The position numbers and the translations under genes were made by a program. Below, piece by piece: positions 59,048-64,000 of a stretch of DNA of 64,000 bases. Position 1 is the stretch's first letter. The number at the start of each line of letters is the position of its first letter. This DNA comes from Streptomyces hawaiiensis (lineage in GTDB: Bacteria; Actinomycetota; Actinomycetes; Streptomycetales; Streptomycetaceae). Under the pieces are notes generated by a model. It did not search any database. It worked only from the letters and a program-made list of their open reading frames with translations, and had not been told where the DNA came from. The stretch is taken from assembly GCF_004803895.1 (NCBI RefSeq), contig NZ_CP021978.1:7254001-7318000 (forward strand). Direction: 5' to 3'.

Positions 59048-59890
59048 ATGGCCAACGTCGTACGTGCCGCCCTGGTCCAGGCCACCTGGACCGGCGACAC
59101 CGAGTCCATGGTGGCGAAACACGAGGAGCACGCCCGCGAGGCGGCCCGCCGGGGCGCGAAGATCATCGGTTTCCAGGAAGTCTTCAACAGCCCCTACTTC
59201 TGTCAGGTCGAGGAGCCGGAGCACTACCGCTGGGCCGAGCCCGTCCCCGACGGGCCGACCGTGCGGCGCATGCGGGCGCTCGCGCGCGAGACCGGCATGG
59301 TGATCGTCGCGCCGGTGTTCGAGGCGGAGCAGCCCGGCTTCTACTACAACACCGCGGCCGTGATCGACGCCGACGGCACCTACCTCGGCAAGTACCGCAA
59401 GCACCACATCCCCCAGCTCAAGGGCTTCCGCGAGAAGTTCTACTTCAAGCCCGGGAACCTCGGCTGGCCCGTCTTCGACACGGCCGTCGGCAAGGTCGGC
59501 GTGTACATCTGCTACGACCGCCACTTCCCGGAGGGCTGGCGCCAGCTCGGCCTGGCCGGAGCCCAGCTGGTCTACAACCCCTCGGCCACCCACCGGAGCC
59601 TGTCCTCCCACCTGTGGCGGCTGGAGCAGCCCGCGGCCGCCGTCGCCAACGGGTACTACATCGCCGCGATCAACCGCGTCGGGCAGGAGGAGTACGGCGA
59701 CAACGACTTCTACGGCACGAGCTACTTCGTCGACCCGCGCGGGCAGTTCGTGGGGGACGTCGCCAGCGACAGCCAGGAGGAGCTCGTGATCCGGGAACTG
59801 GACATCGACCTCATCGAAGAAGTGCGGCAGACGTGGGCCTTCTACCGCGACCGCCGCCCCGACGCCTACGAAGGGCTGATGCAGCCGTGA
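59048..59890 (+). CDS. Nitrilase-family amidohydrolase 1 (beta-ureidopropionase/N-carbamoyl amidase type)
   Basis: 280 residues with the Glu-Lys-Cys triad of the nitrilase family: Glu in IGFQEVFNSPYF, Lys in GKYRKHHIPQ and Cys in YICYDRHFPEGW. In reductive pyrimidine degradation this enzyme removes the carbamoyl group from N-carbamoyl-beta-alanine, giving beta-alanine. The stop overlaps the aminotransferase start (GTGA at 59887-59890), which supports joint function. A close paralogue lies 3 kb downstream in the same cluster. Inference of substrate is from the neighbouring aminotransferase and dihydropyrimidinase genes. Confidence 0.88.
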   Translation: MANVVRAALVQATWTGDTESMVAKHEEHAREAARRGAKIIGFQEVFNSPYFCQVEEPEHYRWAEPVPDGPTVRRMRALARETGMVIVAPVFEAEQPGFYYNTAAVIDADGTYLGKYRKHHIPQLKGFREKFYFKPGNLGWPVFDTAVGKVGVYICYDRHFPEGWRQLGLAGAQLVYNPSATHRSLSSHLWRLEQPAAAVANGYYIAAINRVGQEEYGDNDFYGTSYFVDPRGQFVGDVASDSQEELVIRELDIDLIEEVRQTWAFYRDRRPDAYEGLMQP

Positions 59891-61173
59891 CCAACGACCT
59901 CCTGGGCCGCCACCGGGCCGTGCTCCCGGACTGGCTCGCCCTCTACTACGAGGAGCCCCTCGAGATCACCCACGGCGAGGGCCGCCACGTCTGGGACGCG
60001 CAGGGCAACCGGTACCTCGACTTCTTCGGCGGCATCCTCACCACCATGACGGCGCACGCGCTGCCCGAGGTGACCAAGGCGGTGAGCGAGCAGGCCGGGC
60101 GGATCGTCCACTCCTCCACCCTCTACCTCAACCGTCCGATGGTCGAACTCGCCGAACGCATCGCGGCGTTGAGCGGCATCCCGGACGCCCGCGTCTTCTT
60201 CACCACCTCCGGCACCGAGGCCAACGACACCGCCCTGCTGCTGGCCACGGCGTACCGGCGCAGCAACACCATCCTGGCGATGCGCAACAGCTACCACGGC
60301 CGCTCCTTCAGCTCCGTCGGCATCACCGGCAACAGCGGCTGGTCCCCGACCTCGCTCTCCCCGCTCCAGACGCTGTACGTCCACGGCGGCGTGCGCACGC
60401 GCGGCCCGTTCGCCGCACTCGGCGACGACGACTACATCGCGGCCTGCGTCGACGACCTGAAGGACCTGCTCGGCCACACCCGCGCCCCGGCCGCGCTGAT
60501 CGCCGAGCCCATCCAGGGCGTAGGCGGCTTCACCGCCCCGCCGGACGGGCTGTACGCCGCCTTCCGCGAAGTGCTGCACGAGCGCGGCATCCTGTGGATC
60601 GCCGACGAGGTGCAGACCGGCTGGGGCCGCACCGGTGAACACTTCTGGGGCTGGCAGGCCCACGGCCGGAGCGGACCGCCCGACATCATGACCTTCGCCA
60701 AGGGCATCGGCAACGGCATGTCCATCGGCGGGGTCGTCGCCCGCTCCGAGATCATGAACTGCCTGGACTCCAACAGCATCTCCACCTTCGGCGGCACTCA
60801 GATCACCATGGCGGCGGGCCTCGCCAACCTCAACTACCTGCTGGAACACGACCTCCAGGGCAACTCCCGGCGCGTCGGAGGCCTGCTCATCGAGCGGCTG
60901 CGGGCCGCCGCCGCGCACGTTCCGGCCGTACGGGAAGTACGCGGCCGGGGGCTGATGATCGGCATCGAGATCACCAGGCCCGGGACCGACGAGGCCGATC
61001 CGCAGACCGCCGCGGCCGTCCTGGAGGCGGCCCGCGAGGGCGGCCTGCTGATCGGCAAGGGCGGCGGGCACAACACCAGTTCGCTGCGCGTCGCCCCGCC
61101 GCTGTCCCTCAACGTCGCGGAGGCCGAGGAGGGCGCCGCGATCCTCGAGAACGCTCTGAGGAGCATCCAGTAG
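59887..61173 (+). CDS. Class III aminotransferase (beta-alanine type)
   Basis: 428 residues of the PLP-dependent class III family: ARVFFTTSGTEANDTALLLA, YHGRSFSSVGITG, ALIAEPIQGVGG, ILWIADEVQTGWGRTG (Asp holding PLP N1) and IMTFAKGIGNGMSIGG (Schiff-base Lys). The neighbours point to transamination of beta-alanine or 3-aminoisobutyrate to the semialdehyde. The closest named group that fits is alanine-glyoxylate aminotransferase 2/beta-alanine aminotransferase. GTG start overlaps the amidohydrolase stop; PucR gene follows by 28 nt. Confidence 0.9.
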   Translation: MTNDLLGRHRAVLPDWLALYYEEPLEITHGEGRHVWDAQGNRYLDFFGGILTTMTAHALPEVTKAVSEQAGRIVHSSTLYLNRPMVELAERIAALSGIPDARVFFTTSGTEANDTALLLATAYRRSNTILAMRNSYHGRSFSSVGITGNSGWSPTSLSPLQTLYVHGGVRTRGPFAALGDDDYIAACVDDLKDLLGHTRAPAALIAEPIQGVGGFTAPPDGLYAAFREVLHERGILWIADEVQTGWGRTGEHFWGWQAHGRSGPPDIMTFAKGIGNGMSIGGVVARSEIMNCLDSNSISTFGGTQITMAAGLANLNYLLEHDLQGNSRRVGGLLIERLRAAAAHVPAVREVRGRGLMIGIEITRPGTDEADPQTAAAVLEAAREGGLLIGKGGGHNTSSLRVAPPLSLNVAEAEEGAAILENALRSIQ

Positions 61174-61201
61174 CAGTGCACTGAGCAAGGGACCCGCCAC
61201 C

Positions 61202-62767
61202 ATGACCATCACCCTGGATTCCCTGGAGCCCGCGCTGTCGGTCCGGCAGGTCCTCACCCTGGAACGGGTCCTCGCCGGGGAACCCGAGGTGGTAGCGGGC
61301 GCGAGCCACCTCGACCGGCCGGTGCGCTGGGTGCACGTCGCCGAGGCCGCCGACGTCGGGGTGATGCTCAGCGGCGGCGAGATGGTCCTCACCACCGGCG
61401 TGCTGCTCGCCGGCGACGAGGACAAGCAGGCCGAGTACGTCCGTTCCCTGCACCGAGCGGAGGCCGCCGCCGTCGTCCTCGGACTCGGCCGCGCCTTCCC
61501 CGCGGCGCCGGACGTGATGCGCCGGGCGGCCGAGCGGTGCGGACTGCCGATGGTCGTCCTGCACCGGCCCTTCCCCTTCGCCGAACTCACCGAGGAGGTC
61601 CAGTCCCGGCTCGTGCGGCGCAAGTTCGCCGCGGTCAGCCTCTCCGAGGCCGTCCGCACCGAACTCACCGCCCTCATCACCGCCGGCGCGCCGCTGCAAC
61701 GCCTGCTCGACGAGGTCGCCCGGCACAGCGCCTGCCCGGTCGTCGTCACCAACCTCGCCCACCGCGTCCTCGGCACGGCGGGGGAGCGGCCCGCGGTCGA
61801 TGACGTGCTGCGCGACTGGGAGCGCATCGCCCGGCAGGCCGGCGGCACCGAGGGCGACGGCTGGATCCGGGCCGAACTGGGCGGACGCGGGGAGCGCTGG
61901 GGCCGGATCGTGCTGTGCGGCTACCGGGGCGACACCGCCACCGGACGGCTGCTGGCCGATCGCGCCGCCGAGGCCCTCGTCCTGCACCGCATGCTCGCCG
62001 GCGGCGCCGCCTGCTCCTGGGAGGAACAGTCCGCACAGAGCCTGCTGACCGACCTGGTCAGCGGTGTCGTACCGGCACGGCAACTGCTGCCCCGGGCCCG
62101 TGCGGCCGGGCTGCCGGTCAACCGGCGCACGTTCGTGCCACTGGTCGTCCGAGACGGCGACCCCGCCCGGCTCGAACGGCTCCTGCGGCTGCTGGGCCTG
62201 CCCGGGCTGGTCGCCGAACTGGCCGACGGCGCCACCGCCGTGCTGCTCAGCCTGGCGCGGGACCAGGACGCGGGCGCCCTCGCCGCCCACTTCGCGACCC
62301 GGCTGCGGGCCGAGACCGGACCGGACCACACGGTCGTGGCCGCGGCCGAACCCCGCGTCGCCTGGGACGACGTACCCACCGGCCTGCGCGAGGCCCAGCA
62401 CGTCGCGGACGCCGTGGCCGACTCCTCCGCCGTCCTGGACCTCCCACCGGTCGTGCGCCTGAAGGACGTTCACCTGCGGGGCCTGATCCGCCTCCTGCGC
62501 GACGACCCGCACGTGCAGTCGTTCGCGGAGCGGGAGCTGGACGGGCTGCTGTGCGAGACCGAGGAGGACCTGCTGTCGGTGCTGCGCACCTACCTGGCCA
62601 GCGGCCGCAACAAGTCCCGCACCGCCCAGCTCCACCACGTCTCCCGGCCGGCCCTCTACCGCCGCCTGGAGGCCATACAGGTCCGCCTCGGGGTGGACCT
62701 CGACGACTTCGAGCAGGCCGCCTCGGTGCACATCGCACTCCTCGCGCACGACGCGCAACAACAGTGA
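61202..62767 (+). CDS. PucR family transcriptional regulator
   Basis: 521 residues. An N-terminal PucR sensory domain (about 14-135: SVRQVLTLERVLAGEPEVVAGA, RPVRWVHVAEAADVGVMLSGGEMVLTTGVLL) is followed by a central GGDEF-like region and a C-terminal PucR HTH (ERELDGLLCETEEDLLSVLRTYLASGRNKSRTAQLHHVSRPALYRRLEAIQVRLGVDLDD). PucR proteins activate purine or pyrimidine catabolic genes in response to metabolites. It is encoded inside the cluster it probably controls; GTGA-type boxes upstream of nitrilase gene 2 are candidate targets. Confidence 0.93.
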   Translation: MTITLDSLEPALSVRQVLTLERVLAGEPEVVAGASHLDRPVRWVHVAEAADVGVMLSGGEMVLTTGVLLAGDEDKQAEYVRSLHRAEAAAVVLGLGRAFPAAPDVMRRAAERCGLPMVVLHRPFPFAELTEEVQSRLVRRKFAAVSLSEAVRTELTALITAGAPLQRLLDEVARHSACPVVVTNLAHRVLGTAGERPAVDDVLRDWERIARQAGGTEGDGWIRAELGGRGERWGRIVLCGYRGDTATGRLLADRAAEALVLHRMLAGGAACSWEEQSAQSLLTDLVSGVVPARQLLPRARAAGLPVNRRTFVPLVVRDGDPARLERLLRLLGLPGLVAELADGATAVLLSLARDQDAGALAAHFATRLRAETGPDHTVVAAAEPRVAWDDVPTGLREAQHVADAVADSSAVLDLPPVVRLKDVHLRGLIRLLRDDPHVQSFAERELDGLLCETEEDLLSVLRTYLASGRNKSRTAQLHHVSRPALYRRLEAIQVRLGVDLDDFEQAASVHIALLAHDAQQQ

Positions 62768-62860
62768 AACACGCGACCACCTGGGAAAACGGCGGTGAAA
62801 CATGGGCCCACGGCAGAGTGACACGGTGGCACGCCGCGCGCCCTCGGACGTGACACGGTG
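62764..62860 (+). promoter_or_regulatory. Four direct GTGA[AC]AC boxes upstream of nitrilase gene 2
   Basis: GTGAAACA at 62764-62771 and 62795-62802, then GTGACACGGTG at 62818-62828 and 62850-62860. Start-to-start distances are 31, 23 and 32 bp, close to whole helical turns for the outer pairs. They lie in the 155-nt gap before the second amidohydrolase gene and are candidate activator (PucR) sites. Confidence 0.5.
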
Positions 62861-62922
62861 CAACTCAAAGACGACCGCGCGACTTCCTAGGCTCACGGCA
62901 CACCGAGCGACCGGAGGTCCCG

Positions 62923-63765
62923 ATGAGCCGAGTGATCCGTGCCGCCGTCTTCCAGACAGCCTGGACGGGCGACAAGGAATCGATGATCCAGGTCCACGAG
63001 CAGGCGGCCCGCGACGCCGCCGCGCAGGGCGCCCAAGTCCTCTGCTTCCAGGAGCTGTTCTACGGACCGTACTTCTGCCAGGTCCAGGATCCGGCCTTCT
63101 ACGAGTACGCCGAGCAGATCCCGGAGGGCCCGATCGTCCGCCGCTTCCAGGCCCTCGCCAAGGAGCTGGGCATCGTCCTGGTGCTGCCGATGTACGAGGA
63201 GGAGCAGCCCGGCGTCCTGTACAACACCGCCGCCGTGATCGACGCGGACGGCTCCTACCTCGGCAAGTACCGCAAGACGCACATCCCCCAGGTGAGGGGC
63301 TTCTGGGAGAAGTTCTACTTCCGCCCCGGCAACTCCGGCTGGCCCGTCCTCGACACGGCGGTCGGCAAGGTCGGCGTCTACATCTGCTACGACCGCCACT
63401 TCCCCGAGGGCTGGCGTGCCCTCGGCCTCGCGGGTGCCGAGATCGTCTTCAACCCGTCGGCCACCTCCCGCGGCCTGTCCGGCTACCTCTGGCAGCTGGA
63501 GCAGCCGGCGGCGGCCGTCGCCAACGAGTACTTCATCGGCGCGATCAACCGGGTCGGGGTCGAGGAGTACGGCGACAACGACTTCTACGGCACGTCGTAC
63601 TTCGTGGACCCGGAGGCCCAGTTCGTCGGCGAGGTGGCGAGCGACAAGGAGCCCGAACTGGTCGTCCGCGACCTGGACATGGCCAAACTCCGCGAGGTCC
63701 GCGACCGCTGGCAGTTCTACCGGGACCGGGCACCGGGGGCGTACGGACCGCTGACAGCTCCGTAA
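62923..63765 (+). CDS. Nitrilase-family amidohydrolase 2 (beta-ureidopropionase-like)
   Basis: 280 residues, same length and motifs as the paralogue: Glu in LCFQELFYGPYF, Lys in GKYRKTHIPQ and Cys in YICYDRHFPEGW. Similarity between the two is high across the whole length (shared AAVIDADG-YLGKYRK, FYF-PGN-GWPV-DTAVGKVGVYICYDRHFPEGWR blocks), so they arose by duplication. One may act on N-carbamoyl-beta-alanine and the other on N-carbamoyl-beta-aminoisobutyrate or a carbamoyl amino acid. GGAGG six bases before the ATG. It stands just before the dihydropyrimidinase gene. Confidence 0.9.
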   Translation: MSRVIRAAVFQTAWTGDKESMIQVHEQAARDAAAQGAQVLCFQELFYGPYFCQVQDPAFYEYAEQIPEGPIVRRFQALAKELGIVLVLPMYEEEQPGVLYNTAAVIDADGSYLGKYRKTHIPQVRGFWEKFYFRPGNSGWPVLDTAVGKVGVYICYDRHFPEGWRALGLAGAEIVFNPSATSRGLSGYLWQLEQPAAAVANEYFIGAINRVGVEEYGDNDFYGTSYFVDPEAQFVGEVASDKEPELVVRDLDMAKLREVRDRWQFYRDRAPGAYGPLTAP

Positions 63766-63768
63766 GCG

Positions 63769-63815
63769 CCCTGAAGGGGCGCGGGGAACTGCGCGAGCAA
63801 CCACCCACAACCGGC
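63769..63815. repeat. Streptomyces-type dispersed intergenic repeat
   Basis: The sequence CCTGAAGGGGCGCGGGGAACTGCGCGAGCAACCACCCACAACCGGC matches, from memory, an element found again and again between Streptomyces genes (AGGGGCGCGGGGAACTGCGCGA core). It is related in reverse to the element at 53146-53226. It lies between the second amidohydrolase gene and the dihydropyrimidinase start. Confidence 0.6.
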
Positions 63816-63844
63816 ACGTACCGACTGCGAGGAGCGACCACGAC

Positions 63845-64000
63845 ATGAGCAGCCGTACAGTCATCCGCGGCGGCCTCGTCATCACAGCCTCCGACGAGAT
63901 CCACGCCGACATCCTGATCGAGGACGGCCGCATCGCCGCCCTCGCAGCCACGGGCACATCAGCCGCCGACACCTTCACCGCCGACCGAGTCATCGACGCC
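63845..64000 (+). CDS. hydA: Dihydropyrimidinase/hydantoinase, 3'-truncated by window end
   Basis: 52 codons are visible: SSRTVIRGGLVITASDEIHADILIEDGRIAALA, the standard N-terminal beta-domain start of dihydropyrimidinases (D-hydantoinases). The enzyme opens dihydrouracil to N-carbamoyl-beta-alanine, the substrate of the amidohydrolases encoded before it. Good ribosome site (GAGGAG upstream). The metal-binding residues lie beyond the window, so activity cannot be checked. Confidence 0.88.
   Translation, partial: MSSRTVIRGGLVITASDEIHADILIEDGRIAALAATGTSAADTFTADRVIDA

Overview
The window is high-GC DNA with dense genes, many GTG starts and GTGA/ATGA start-stop overlaps. It carries Streptomyces hallmarks: a conservon, DUF6415, DUF6082, DUF6624 and DUF6278 proteins, an FxLD lanthipeptide, and many XRE/TPR regulators. 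I read it as a Streptomyces chromosome segment in which an accessory region (about 1-42.4 kb) is joined to a conserved catabolic/housekeeping region (about 42.4-64 kb). I see no rRNA, tRNA or CRISPR array.

Accessory part. A truncated membrane protein and an amidase (2-2154, +) face a long minus-strand block (2132-18311). That block encodes a P-loop kinase without a normal start codon, two PhyH-type Fe(II)/2OG oxygenases, a divergent phosphoketolase, a degenerate YrdC/Sua5 protein, a methyltransferase, a HAD hydrolase, an unknown protein, an enolase-superfamily enzyme and a cysteine-rich radical-SAM-like protein. It continues with an ASCH-Nudix fusion, a kinase joined in frame to a VanX-like dipeptidase, a protein with three Nudix domains, a protein with two Nudix domains, and an ABC exporter. 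Tight coupling suggests an uncharacterised small-molecule pathway. Next is a class I FxLD lanthipeptide operon (18547-25128): precursor, split LanB, LanC, an elimination-domain/isoaspartate-methyltransferase fusion and a helical protein. A small operon follows (double-HTH LuxR-type regulator, GNAT-like protein, DUF6624, DUF6082). Then come a conservon (cvnA-D) with GAF, acyl-CoA dehydrogenase and GH15 neighbours (27640-34703), a DUF6415 protein coupled to a 47-residue membrane peptide, two large HTH/TPR regulators, a TrmO-like protein, an anti-sigma-type ATPase, CutA, and a lower-GC segment with a tyrosine recombinase (about 39.9-42.4 kb).

Conserved part. A fused PcaD-PcaC-like protein, a metallo-beta-lactamase-fold hydrolase, exonuclease III, a secreted SGNH hydrolase, DUF6278, an orphan GluA-type ATPase, a secreted CocE/X-Pro hydrolase, a membrane protein, gamma-glutamyltransferase, a ClpC-like unfoldase, methionine aminopeptidase, a small XRE protein and a repeat-bearing unknown protein. 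The right end (59048-64000) is a reductive pyrimidine/beta-alanine catabolic cluster: two nitrilase-family amidohydrolases, a class III aminotransferase, a PucR regulator and the start of a dihydropyrimidinase gene.
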